From the NCBI GenBank assembly GCA_036250195.1, contig JAVHZZ010000004.1, forward strand, positions 165,459,869 through 165,523,868: a stretch of DNA of 64,000 bases. The letters run 5' to 3'. The position numbers were made by a program, and so were the translations under genes. Origin of the DNA: Mixophyes australis (taxonomy: Eukaryota; Chordata; Amphibia; Anura; Limnodynastidae). Positions 45,971 through 56,765 of this stretch are shown here, in pieces (positions within the stretch are counted from its first letter, which is position 1; every line of letters starts with the position of its first letter). Below the pieces are notes generated by a model. That model was not told where the DNA came from, did no database searches, and was given only the letters and a program-made list of their open reading frames with translations.

Positions 45971-47095
45971 CAGTGGTTCCCAAACTTTTTCAGTTCGCAG
46001 CGCCCTTAGAGTCTCCATAATTTTTCAAGGCACCCCTCCAAAATAATTATCGAGCAGTCCCATTTTATAAGTAGCTGGGCTAAAATAACGTAATAAGTAT
46101 TTAGGTCAGTACAGAAATAGTAAGTTGTTTGCAAAAATAATACACATAAATGCAAGGGAAAACAATATTTTTAAAAAAAATGTTTCAATAATATTTCTGT
46201 CAATAATTTACATATATAATGAAACAAAATTTCCCTTTTCACCTTTACACTGTGCCCTTCACGATCACACTGTGCCGCTTCCTCCTCAAACTGTACCCGT
46301 TCATCTTCAAACTGTGTGCCCTCTTCATCCTCACTCTGTGCCCCTTCCATTCATTCTCACACTTTGTGCCCCTTCATCCTTACACTGTGCCCCTTCATCC
46401 TCACACTCTGCCCCTTCATCCTTACACTCTGCCCCTTCATCCTCACACTATGTGCCCCTTCACCATTACACTGTGCCCCTTCATCATCTCACTCTTTGTG
46501 CCCCTTCATTCTCACTCTGTGCCCTTTCATCCTCACTCTGTGCCCCTTCGTCCTCACACTCTTTGCCCCTTCATCCTCACACTGTGTGCCCCTTCATCCT
46601 CACACTCTTTGCCCCTTCACCATTACACTGTGCCCCTTCATCCTCTCACTCGTTGTGCCCCTTCATCCTCACTCTGTGCCCCATCATCCTCACTCTGTGC
46701 CCCTTCATCCTCACTCTGTGCCCCTTCATCCTCACTCTGTGCCCCTTCATCCTCACTCTGTGCCCCTTCATCCTCACACTCTTTGCCCCTTCATCCTCAC
46801 AATCTTTGCCCCTTCATCCTCACAATCTTTGCCCCTTCATCCTCACAATCTTTGCCCCTTCATGCTCACTCTGCCCCCTTCTTCATTCTTTTGCCCCTTC
46901 ATTGCTGTTTCCTACATCCCCTACATTTTTTTACTTACCATACTTGGCCTTCTTTCTTCTGTTTCTTCTGTCTTCTTACCAATCTGCCGGTGCAGAGAAC
47001 CCAGCATCCTCCTCTCTCTGTTAAGCCCGACATTCAGTGAGAAGCGAGGAGGGAAGAGGATGCTGGGTATTGGGCTCCGCCGGATTATTGGCCTT
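45971..47095. mobile_element. hAT-like element A with internal minisatellite, right end missing
   Basis: The left terminus CAGTGGTTCCCAAACTTTTT is a common hAT end type. The sequence then matches, in inverted orientation, the element at 55349-56757: same subterminal region, same 21-23-bp repeats, same CTTGGCCTTCTTTCTTC block and a foldback around 46978-47092 containing CCCAGCATCCTCC and its inverse. No matching right terminus or second copy of ACCTAATG was found. Confidence 0.78.
46240..46880 (+). repeat. Minisatellite in element A, mostly 21-24-bp units
   Basis: Units are variants of CTGTGCCCCTTCATCCTCA. Because many units are 21 bp, frames repeat seven residues (PFILTLC) and stay open for 270-300 codons in all three plus frames. 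These are not genes. Confidence 0.92.
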
Positions 47096-48106
47096 TCCTG
47101 TGAAGCCAAGGTTTATAGACAGGTCTATAGGAGTCAATGTGTTATTTTGTCAACTTCTTTATATGTTAGTAGTAGTATTTTATATTTGATTTGGTAAAAC
47201 TCATGGAACTAATATAGCGAAGCAGTATAAGTAGAAGCAGAGCAGCAGAAGAACATTTTGTGAGTAAAATTCGTATAGCTGCTACATTAGAGATAGATTG
47301 TAGATACAAAATTTTGTTAGGGGAAGACCAGTAAAAAGGAACTTGATGTCATGCAGATACAAAATAGATGTCAATAGTCTTAGTTTTTTCTTTTTAATTT
47401 ACCTTACAGTACAGTATCAATTTAATTAACTTTTTGATGTTATAGTGTTTTGCATGTTTAATGTTCTTGGGACTATTCTATAGAGGAATTAATCTTGTCA
47501 TTATACCACTCTACATGCAAACAGCAATCATCTTCTCTTTTGAAAAAGGGACTATGGGACTTATGCAGAGTTGGACAGTTTGCAGAAGTTAAAATGTGTT
47601 TTTTCTCATTGTACATGCCCACAAGAAAAGCAAATGCAAAAGCATGTGTTCAAAGTCTCACACATCCAACAAGTACAACCCCTTACAACTGGCAAAGTAT
47701 GATAGGAAGGAAAGTTGTGTTGCAAAGCAGGCTGAGTACAATAAGGGCACGATTCGAGTCTGGTCACAGGCATACATATGTCTGTTAGGAGCCATATCAT
47801 TTGCAGGTGCTCAAATACTGGTATAAATAGCAATGAAGACAATACTAATAATGACAATACTAATGATGACAGTTGGCAGCACTGATTGGCCATATCTAAT
47901 TGGTTGGTTGTAGATTCACCCATTAAACCGCTAGTGTAAATACATGCTGATAATGATTATGAATGGCAGCAACAGCTAGTTACTAATGATTGGAGGATTG
48001 TGTGATCACCTAACCAGCTGATAATTCATTCATTGTTGCTTCATTAAGTGGACACTTCTCAGTGTGTTTTTTTGCAATACATAAAAAAATAATGTGGCTT
48101 TCTATC
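47096..48106. other. No recognisable gene or element
   Basis: Short overlapping ORFs at 47495-47923 lack domains. AT-rich. Confidence 0.5.
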
Positions 48107-48114
48107 ATCTAAAA

Positions 48115-48820
48115 CAGGGGTGTCCAACCTTTTAGCTTCCCTGGGTCACATTGGTCAACGGCGAGTTGGTTTGGGCCGCACATAAAATACACTAACACAA
48201 ATGATAGCTGATCATCCAAAAAAAAACAACATAGAAAACAATGCTAATGCTCCCTTGTTGTTGCTCAGTGCTTCAATAACATGCTAATGGCTGCTGTCAA
48301 ACATCAAGTGATATTGTTACAACATTTTATGAAGAGCTTCAACACAGAGCCATTAATACAGGGAGATAAGGTCCGTGATACTGCAGGACCAGGTGATTTT
48401 TATGCACTAGTCTTTGTCCCTTGAAATAATAAAAAAAAATCCCCCTTAACTTACCTTTTAATCGGCTTGTTCTCCGATCCTCTTCTCTTCTCTTGTTTTC
48501 TCCGTTTCACTACTACTGATAGCTCGCGCGGGTGACTCTTCTGTGCTGCGCTCCGCAATGGATGTCGGGTGTTTGACATCACGCCCAACATTCACTGCGA
48601 GTGCCGCACGAAGGGGGGGGGGGGGGCAGGGAGGGAGCCGGAGCGTCATCTGACGTGATCTCGTGACCGCAAGGTAAGTATTTTCTTTTCTTTTTTTGCA
48701 GGATTTTTTTTTTTTCATTAACAGCGTTGCCCCCTTGCCACAACCAAAACTCCTGCTCGGCCACATATACAGGCATGCTGGGCCGCATGTGGCCCGCGGG
48801 CCGCGGGTTGGACAAGCCTG
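48115..48820. mobile_element. hAT MITE, duplication ATCTAAAA/ATCTGAAA
   Basis: The left end is CAGGGGTGTCCAACC and the inverted right end is CAGGCTTGTCCAACC. Flanking octamers at 48107-48114 and 48821-48828 match at 7 of 8. 706 bp, GC-rich near the right (GGCCCGCGGGCCGCGG), with a G run at 48613-48626. No transposase. Confidence 0.9.
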
Positions 48821-48828
48821 ATCTGAAA

Positions 48829-50567
48829 TATGAAGATACTTGTATAACGTAAAACAGTATTATAATTGTACAAATGCTACTAATGTATTATTCATTGACA
48901 ATAAGGATCTGCATATGATCGTAAATATGCTATATTTATCCATGGTGTAAGTCTGGCGTATATGTTATTAATTCAGAGCTGGATGCATCATGAGATGCAT
49001 ACTACTCTGAATATGGGTAAAAATATTTGCGTGAAACCTTTTGAAGCGGAGAATACACCTGATTTTCGTCCAACTCTGAATCAGGCTATATGTTTCAAAT
49101 TTTGAGGGTGCTAAGGTATAATATAGATGAATATTCTAGGAAGAAAATAGAACATGGTTTAACTAAGGCAAGACATAGGTATCGACAATTCAAAAATTTT
49201 AATGTTGCTTCTAAATAAGTGGTAAACTTAGTAGTCTATTAGCACTGTGTGATGCCAAGCACCAGACTCCTAGAATATACCTCTAGAACCAGGCAAATTT
49301 TAGTCATCATCTTTAGCAGCACCCTTTCCATAGAGCTAAACATACTCACCAGCACTCTTGTGGACTCAGTAGTAGAAAACTATTCTTAGGAAGGTGCTGC
49401 AACAGGAAAGAGGGCCATCATCAGGAGGGTACAAATCATACATCTGTAAGGGGCCCGGACAGACTATGAGGTCCAGACAGACTCCTCCGTCTGTCCGGGC
49501 CCCCTGGTCGGTCCAGATGCCCTATTCTGACCGGCTGCATTCCTCCACGATCCAGCGGCTCCCAATCACTAATAGGATGGGAGCGAACGGTGCAGTGACA
49601 TCATCACTGTGTGGCACGGTCCCAGTCTATCTGTGTCTGTGAGCCATGCATCGAGTCAAGAACAAAGTAAGTTAATTATAAGCATTTACTGTGATGAGGA
49701 GGGTCATGCACAGTGATAAGGGAGGGAGCGTGTACTGTGCAGAGGAGGGGCATGTATGGCGAACATGCACTAAGGCTGTGCAGACAGCACAATTAACAGT
49801 TACAAACAAGGCTAAAAAGAGAAAGGGAGTTTCAACTCAATAACCTCATTCTCTACGTGATTTTCTATATTGTGTTATTTAATTTATCCTCTGTCATGTT
49901 GATTTTGGAGCACAATGGAGTATTTTTTTGCGTAATGTCAATTTTTATGGAAAAACAACACAATGTATACAATCCTTTACCCCTACTGTTTGGAGTAATT
50001 ATACAGATGTTTGGAATAGAATTTGTCAAAGTGCTGAAACCAGCATACTGTGAGAGAATAAAAATAACAAATATCAGTTTCACAGGGTTGCATGTTTTAA
50101 AAGGCAAAGTGTTGCATATGGTGTTGTCCAGCACTTGGGGGTACAATTATAATAATTTGTCTTTGTGATCTGTTAGCTGTGAGTGAAATAATCCCTTCCA
50201 GCAGGTTGCATAACTGCCGCAGTGAGAAAAATCAATACGCATTTGCCATATTATCATTTTCAACGCACATGAAAACTCAGATTTTTTTGGCCAGTGTGCA
50301 TAATTCCAATATGTTGCTGAAACATTATTTTACATTCTCACAACTGTATTAACAGCATCCTGGTCGTTTGTATTGGCTAATTAATTTTTTTCACCTCAAG
50401 ATTCCAGTCCTAAGGGAAAGAAAACTTCTGGCTATATTAAAAGATGTATCTCAATATTGAGAGTACAAGACAGCAGAGTGAAAAACCTGGTTTAATAAAA
50501 ACTGACCTAAGAGAAATTTGAGTGGAGAGAAAAATGGCTGGGGAATGGGAAGGGGGGGGGTCATGAT
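48829..50567. other. No recognisable gene; palindromes and a possible MITE remnant
   Basis: 48967-49011 is an imperfect palindrome (ATTCAGAG ... CTCTGAAT). 49396-49800 is GC-richer and may be a decayed hAT MITE (AGAGGGCCATCATCAGGAGG). The remainder is AT-rich. Confidence 0.45.
49450..49503 (+). other. Perfect 15-bp inverted repeat, 24-nt spacer
   Basis: GGGGCCCGGACAGAC at 49450-49464 and its exact inverse at 49489-49503. The spacer also contains CCAGACAGAC. Confidence 0.9.
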
Positions 50568-50818
50568 TCGATATGCTTGTGCTCGGTTCTCTGAAAACCG
50601 AGCCCACCCGAACTTTGCCGATCTGAGTACTCTTGCGCGCCCTCGGAAGTGGGAATGAGTCAAAACGTCATCGTTGTGTCGTCGGATCCCGCGAGTTTTG
50701 GAGATCCAGCGCCATTTCACAGAGAGACGCAGAAGGGGTAGCAGGGTTGTTGGCAGTCTCCAGTGTAGTTGGGCAGCGTCATTAATGAAAGAGAAAGAGG
50801 AGAGGTGGCAGTGCTCCT

Positions 50819-51240
50819 GGTTGTCTCCAGTGACATTGTACTGTGCCATAGCTCACCCAGAAACAGGAGAGGTGGCAGTTTTCAATGTTGAAATACACAT
50901 TATAGGGCTGACACTGTTCTTCAATGGCTCCATTGACATTGTAAAGAGTTATAGCTCACCCACAAAAACAGGAGAGGTGACAGTGCTCAGTGCTGAAAGC
51001 AAAATTGTAATAGGGCTGGCAGTATTTTAAAAAGTCCCCAGTGACATTCTACTGTGCCACAGCTCATCCAGAAACAGGCGAGGTTTGCAGTGTTCAGTGC
51101 TGAAACAGAAATTCTAATAATAGGGCTGGCAGTGTTTTTAAAAGTCTCCAGGGACATTCTACTATGCCATAGCTCATACAGAAACAGGATGAGTGGAAGT
51201 GTTCTTGTCACTCTCCAGTCTCAGTGCCGTTGGTCACACA
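50819..51240 (+). repeat. hAT leader tandem repeat, about 110-bp unit, about 4 copies
   Basis: Units contain CAGTGACATT-TACTGTGCC, ATAGCTCACCCAGAAACAGG, GTGTTCAGTGCTGAAA and ATAGGGCTGGCAGT. They are homologous to the leader repeats at 17105-17830. Confidence 0.85.
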
Positions 51241-51256
51241 GAAACAGGGGTAGCAG

Positions 51257-51713
51257 TAATATTTGTTAGGTGCCACAAGAGTTCCGCAGTGCCGTACAAT
51301 GCACAGACAATACAGGGTAAAACATTACTGAGCAGTAAACAAAAATACCAACAGTTCTGAAGCTCCAAGCAGGCTAATGCAGAAAAGATGGAGCAGAAGA
51401 CTAGGTAAGGACACAGGAGGGAAGAGGGCCCTGCTCAAATGAGCTTACATCCTAAGGGAGGGTGAACAAAACTCTGGTACAAAGGGGCCAGTTGATGTAA
51501 AGGAGAGAAGAGGGGACGGGAGGAGGGAGGGGAGAGCGGGTTAGGTGGAAGGATGGTAGGCTTTGAGGAACAGGTGGGTTTTTAGTGCCCGTTTGAAGGA
51601 GCTTAGAGTGGGAGAGAGACGGACGGAGCGAGGGAGGTCATTGCAGTGAAGGGGGGCTGCCCGGGAGAAGTCTTGGATTCTGGAGTGGGAAGAGGTAATA
51701 AGAGAGGAGGAGA
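51257..51713 (-). mobile_element. CR1/L2-type LINE 3' end inserted in hAT copy 3
   Basis: The plus strand shows TTAGGTGCCACAAGAGTTCC, GCAGTGCCGTACAATGCACA, CCCTGCTCAAATGAGCTTAC and CAGGTGGGTTTTTAGTGCCC, the same order as 41981-42620. hAT homology resumes at about 51714. Confidence 0.82.
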
Positions 51714-51907
51714 GTCATGGTGATACTAATCCCTCTGCGTCATGTGCTAAAGCCTATGTTCAAGTGCACAGTGGTCAGGGAAACAAGAACGTAAAAAGAA
51801 GCATGTACTTTTTTAAAGAAAAAAAACACCTCTCTAATATAGAGGAAAGTTTACTGTGCAAAAACATAAAATTGCCAACATGCAATGCTACCCAATATAT
51901 TAACAAT

Positions 51908-52990
51908 CATGCCAGCATCAGCTAGCTCCCTTCTCTCAGCTAGATCCTAGCACCTGCAATCTACACTGTCATCATCCTCACCCTCATCAATGTGTACATC
52001 ATCCTCACACTATACTAATTCATTCCCATTGAAATCCACAATTGCAGAAGTCTCTGTACTTTGATGTTATTGCCAGTAATGGCCTTACCCGTGGAATTTG
52101 TAGTTCATTCTTCAACAGAGCTGTCAAGATTTTTGGGCAATTCTTTTACACCAAACCAAATGTCAAAATGTTGTGCCTACTCATCTGAATCACCACTTTG
52201 TGTCTTGGGAAAGTGAAGCTTTTTCTTAGCAGCAGTTGCCAAAGGAACAGAGGGAGTATGAGTCGTTGTGTCATGTACCACTTGAGCTGTCAGCTTGCTG
52301 ACCAGGAGCTCACTGCATCTCTTGAGATTTGGGACAGCTGGAAAGAAAGAGAAGACATAACTCAACTTAGGATCATGCACAGTTGAAAATATTGTAGTGA
52401 TCTGATTTCAAGATGTTAATAACTCTCGGATTCGGGCTAAGCAAATAAAGTACTTGATCTACAAGTCCTACATAGTTAGCAGAATTGCTTAGTTTCATCT
52501 CCTCCTTTAATTTCTCTAGCTGCTTTTCCAAAAGTCTAATTAGGGGAATCACTTGACTCGAGCCAACAGTGTCTGAAGTCACTTCACAGGTGACTATTTA
52601 CAGTGGTTTCAGCACCTTGCACAACACAAAGTATTTTCCACTGTGCTGGACTACAGTACATTCCCCCTCAAATTCCATTCTTCTTGCAGCAGCTGCAATT
52701 TCCTACATGCTGTTGCAGAATTCCTAAAATAACCCAAATTATTTCTGGACACAGACAGCATCTCCTGCATGTCACTGTCATTTTCTAAAAGCTTGGTACC
52801 ACCAAGTTGATTGTGTGAGCAAAACAGGGAATGTGATGGAATTCTCCCCGCTGTAAAGCTGTCATAATAGTGGTGTTGTTATCACAAATGACATATTCTG
52901 AGGAGGGTCCAAGCGGGATAAGCCATGTTGCAATGACATCCCTTAGTTATTCAAACAGGTTGTTATCAGTATGCCTCGTAGTGTAGCCGA
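51908..52990 (-). pseudogene. hAT transposase segment, antisense arm of inverted repeat
   Basis: Read on the minus strand, it runs from the core (near the GYVISDN-equivalent region at 52870) to the C-terminal piece and beyond (LDPKLSYVFSFFPAVPNLKR, HFDIWFG). It is the inverted, diverged counterpart of 53645-54865. Stops are present. It is joined to a sense segment at about 52990, where GATACACA is found in both parental sequences. Confidence 0.8.
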
Positions 52991-54865
52991 TGATACACAA
53001 ATGTAGGATACCACTTTGTATTTGCAACAGGATGAGGGGGATATTTGTGTAGCTGATGACGGCTAATGAGTATGTTGATGAGGATGAGGATGATGTTGTT
53101 TGTGTAAGTCCTGCACCAGTGGAAGCAGTTCTTGCTAGTGATAAGAAGAAGGCCATTGTCATGCTTGGCCTATGACCAAAAAATCAAGAAGACCAAGAAG
53201 AAGACTACTAGTAGTTTACAAAAATTCCCTGTTAAATAATCCTTTGCAAGTATGAAAGCTGTCACCCACTTGCAAAGCGGATCACAGACGCCATGGCGAC
53301 TATGCTAGTATTAGATCTGTGTCCAATATCCACAATCAATTCAGCTGGTTTTAGACAGCTAATTGAGGTCCTGTGTCCGCATTACCAAATTCAATCATGG
53401 CACCATTTTACTAGGAAAGCAATTCCTCACTTGTACCAGAAGGTTCCATAAAATGTAATTATTGGACTGCAAAATGCCATTCCACTCACTGTACACTTAA
53501 CCACAGAGATGTTTACAAGCAGAACTGGGCAAACTACAGATTATATGACTGTAACAGCCCACTAGGTTGGTGAATTGCTTTCAGCAGCAGGAACAGCAGC
53601 AGCATGTACCCAACAACGGCAGGTTATTCCAAGGCAGGCTACTCTGGGTATCAGCCGCTTCGCTAAGAGGCATACCGATGACAATCGGTTTAAAAAACTA
53701 AGGGATGTCATTGCAACATGACTTATCCCATTTGGACTCTCCTGAGGATATGTCATTTATGATAGTGCCACCAATATTGTGAGAGCATTACAGCTGGGTG
53801 AAATTCATCACAGTCTCTGTTTTGTTCACACAATCTACTAAGTGATACAGAGCTTTTTGAAAAATGACAGGGACTTGCAAAAGATGCTGTCTTTGTCCCG
53901 AAAAGTTTCAGGACATTTTCGTCATTCTGCAACAGCATGTAGGAAATTGCAGCAGCTGCAAGAACAATTTATTTTGTCCTGCCACCAACTGAAGCAAGAG
54001 GTGCTAACAAGGTGGAATTTCACACTTTATATGCTTGTGAGGATGGAGGAACAGCGAAAAGCCATCCACGCTTACTCCACAAGCCATGACATTGGGAAAG
54101 GAGGGGGAATGTATTTTAGTCCAGCGCAGTGGAGAATACTTTCTGTGTTGTGCAAGGTGCTGAAATCAATATAAGTAGTCACCTGTGAACTTAGTTCAGA
54201 CACTGGTAGATTGAGCAAAGGGATTTCCTTAATTAGACTTTTTGAAAAGCACCTTGAAAAATTGATGGAGAATATGAAACAAAAAAATGACGCTAAGTAT
54301 GTCGGACTTGTAGATGAAGTACTTTAATCGCTTCGCTAGGATTGAAGAGTTATGAACTTCTGGAAATCATATCACTACATTTTGGCGGCTATGCTTGATC
54401 CTAGGTTTAAAAGCTATGTCTTCTCTTTATTTCCCACTGTCAAAGATCACAAGAGATGCAATGGGCTCCTGGTGAGCAAGTTGACAGCCGAAGTGGGACC
54501 TGACACGACGGTGTCCTCTATTTCAGTTTCTCAGGCTACTGTTGCTAAGAAAAAAGTAATCTTTTCTAATAGACCCAAGGATGATGCAGATGGTTCAGCA
54601 GAACATTTTGACATTTGGTCTGGTCTAAAAGAATTACCCAAAAATTGTGACAGCTCTGTCGTAAAATGAACTACAAATTCCACGAAGAAGGCCTTTACTG
54701 GCATTTAGATCAAAGGACAGAGACTTCTGTAATGCTGCATTCCAGCCGAGATTAAATAGTATTGAGTGATGATGATGTACACACTGATGAGGGTGAGGAT
54801 GATGACAATGTAGATTGCAGGTGCTAGGATCTAGCTGAGAGAAGGAAGCTTGCTGATGCTGGAAT
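52990..54865 (+). pseudogene. hAT transposase segment, sense arm, copy 3
   Basis: An N-terminal stretch (52990-53160) jumps by internal deletion to the pre-core region (53200) and continues through the core. This includes SRKVSGHFRHSATACRKLQ and HQLKQEVLTRWNFTLYMLVRMEEQRKA (53842-54174). It reaches a C-terminal part (54352-54669) with AAMLDPRFKSYVFSLFP and EHFDIWSGLKELP. This is the best-kept transposase core in the window and includes the TRWN-T-YML motif typical of hAT. There are stops around 54176 and 54327. No hATC dimerisation motif follows, so it is inactive. Confidence 0.82.
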
Positions 54866-55011
54866 GCTTATTAATATTTGGTTAAAATGACATGTTGGAA
54901 AGTTAATGTTTTTCTACAGTAAACTTTCACCTTTACTAAAGATGTGTTTTTTTCTTTAAAAGGGTAAAAGCTTTTCTTTCACAATTTTATTTTTGACATT
55001 TATGTCAAAAA

Positions 55012-55141
55012 TTAAAATACACGCATCTCGGGGTGGGGGGGGGGGGGGTGCTAAGCGCTCGTCGCCATGTATTAGTTGTAGAATTACCACAGTTATCCAA
55101 GTAACGGGTGGTGCAATCAAAGGAGCCCCAACCTCAGTGAG
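55012..55141 (-). pseudogene. 18S rRNA fragment at end of hAT copy 3
   Basis: On the minus strand, CTTGGATAACTGTGGTAATT, CTACAACTAATACATGGCGA then CGAGCGCTTAGC match the same 18S rRNA segment as 25228-25362. A G run (55033-55048) has expanded within it. It shares with copy 2 two substitutions relative to canonical 18S (GGC to GCC before ATGTATTAG, and CTCTAG to -TGTAG, plus strand). Confidence 0.85.
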
Positions 55142-55348
55142 ATAAATAAAGAAGGGATTAAGAAATGATATATCCCTTAAATATATTTTACAAGCATTCT
55201 GGGAAGTGGATATTTAAATAAATCCTTTTTAATCACGTGTACCTACTGACAATCAATCAATTTTGTTTTGGGTTTTTTGGGTTGGGAGATACCTGTAAAA
55301 TGTGAAATGTAAATGTATATGTGGCAAACAAACAACATGGGCATATAC

Positions 55349-56757
55349 CAGCAGTTCCCAAAGTTTGCGCCGCGGCTCTGTCACCAGGGTTCCGTAGCCA
55401 GGGGGAAAAAAACCCAAAAAAAACCCACAACTTACCAATCCAGTGACGCCCGGGACCCAGCATCCTCCTTGCTTCTCACTGAATGTAGGCATTGTGTCAT
55501 CACGTCCGACATATTCAGTAAGGCGCGGCAGGAGAGTGGAGGATGCTAGGTCCCGGCCGCCGCCGGATTAGTAAGAAGATAGAAGAGAAAACAGAAGAAA
55601 TAGAAGAAAGAAGGCCAAGTATGGTAAGCAAAGAAATGGAGGGAAAATGGTAATAGGAAACAAAAATGAAGAGGCAAAAGAAGGAGGGGGCAGAGTGAGG
55701 ATGAATGGGGCACAGAGTGAGGATGAATGGGGCACAGAGTGAGGATGAATGGGGCACAGAGTGAGGATGAATGGGGCACACAGAGTGAGGATGAAGGGGC
55801 ACACAGAGTGAGGATGAAGGGGCACACAGAGTGAGGATGAAGGGGCACACAGAGTGAGGATGAAGGGGCACACAGAGTGAGGATGAAGGGGCACAGAGTG
55901 TAAGGATGAAGGGGCACACAGAGTAAGGATGAAGGGGCACACAGAGTAAGGATGAAGGGGCACAGAGTGTAAGGATGAAGGGGCAGAGTGTAAGGATGAA
56001 GGGGCACAGTGTAATGGTGAAGGGGCACAGTGTAATGGTGAAGGGGCACACAGTGTGAGGATGAAGGGGCACACAGTGTGAGGATGAAGGGGAACACAGT
56101 GTGAGGATGAAGGGGAACACAGTGTGAGGATGAAGGGGAACACAGTGTGAGGATGAAGGGGAACACAGTGTGAGGATGAAGGGGAACACAGTGTGAGGAT
56201 GAAGGGGAACACAGTGTGAGGATGAAGGGGAACACAGTGTAAGAATGAAGGAGCACACAGTGTGAGAATGAAGGAATAAAAGTGTGAGGATGAAGGGGCA
56301 CAGTGTAATGGATAAGGGGCACACAGTGTGAGGATGAAGGGGAACACAGTGTGAGAATGAAGGAGCACACAGTGTGAGGATGAAGGAATAAAAGTGTGAA
56401 GATGAAGGGGCACAGTGTAATGGTGAAGTGGTACAGAGTGTGATGATGAAGGGGCACAGTGTGATGAGTTTTGTACATGTTGTTGTTTTATTTTGTTTGA
56501 TCTTATTCCTCTTAATAATAGCTGTAAATTATTCTTTGTCAAAAATATAGTTAAAAAAAAATATAAAAATATTCTTTTCCCTTGGATTTATGTGTATTAT
56601 TTTTGCAAACAACTTACTGAGTATTTATGCCCTGACCTAAATACTTATTACGTTATTTTGACCCAACTTCCTATAAAATGAGACTGATTGGTAATTATTG
56701 TGAAACAATTATGGAGACTCTAGGGTGACGCGAGCTGAAAATGTTTGGGACCCACTG
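55349..56757. mobile_element. hAT-like element B with internal minisatellite; duplication GCATATAC/GTATATCC
   Basis: The left terminus is CAGCAGTTCCCAAAGTTTG and the inverted right terminus is CAGTGGGTCCCAAACATTTT. Flanking octamers at 55341-55348 and 56758-56765 match at 6 of 8. Next to the left end is a foldback with CCCAGCATCCTCC and its inverse (55455-55552), then the repeat array. It is the same family as element A at 45971, in opposite orientation. Confidence 0.8.
55690..56465 (-). repeat. Minisatellite in element B, mostly 23-bp units, about 33 copies
   Basis: Plus-strand units are variants of CACAGAGTGAGGATGAAGGG. A 23-bp period means three units span 23 codons and all three minus-strand frames stay open for 270-324 codons. 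These ORFs are by-products of the repeat. Confidence 0.93.
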
Positions 56758-56765
56758 GTATATCC

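Larger units (their letters stand above)
50568..55141 (+). mobile_element. BED-finger hAT transposon, copy 3, internally inverted
   Basis: It starts near 50568 (GATATGCTTG, then the GGTTCTC-GAAAACCGAG palindrome and the CGTCATCGTT-CGTCGGATC leader shared with copies 1 and 2). It continues with leader repeats, a LINE insertion, a short sense N-terminal piece, a long antisense transposase segment, a sense transposase segment, and an 18S rRNA fragment. The right terminus with A/C-rich subterminal repeats is absent, so no target duplication can be tested. Confidence 0.82.

Noticed and set aside
46125..47197. Three long plus-strand ORFs (270-300 codons)
   Set aside because: Same cause: a 21-24-bp minisatellite that happens to lack stops.
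49857..50168. 103-codon hydrophobic ORF
   Set aside because: AT-rich chance frame with an equally open antisense frame; no homology recognised.
55515..56542. Three long overlapping minus-strand ORFs (about 270-324 codons)
   Set aside because: They are translations of a 23-bp repeat in three frames, with only repeated peptide text, no domain, and location inside a hAT-like element.
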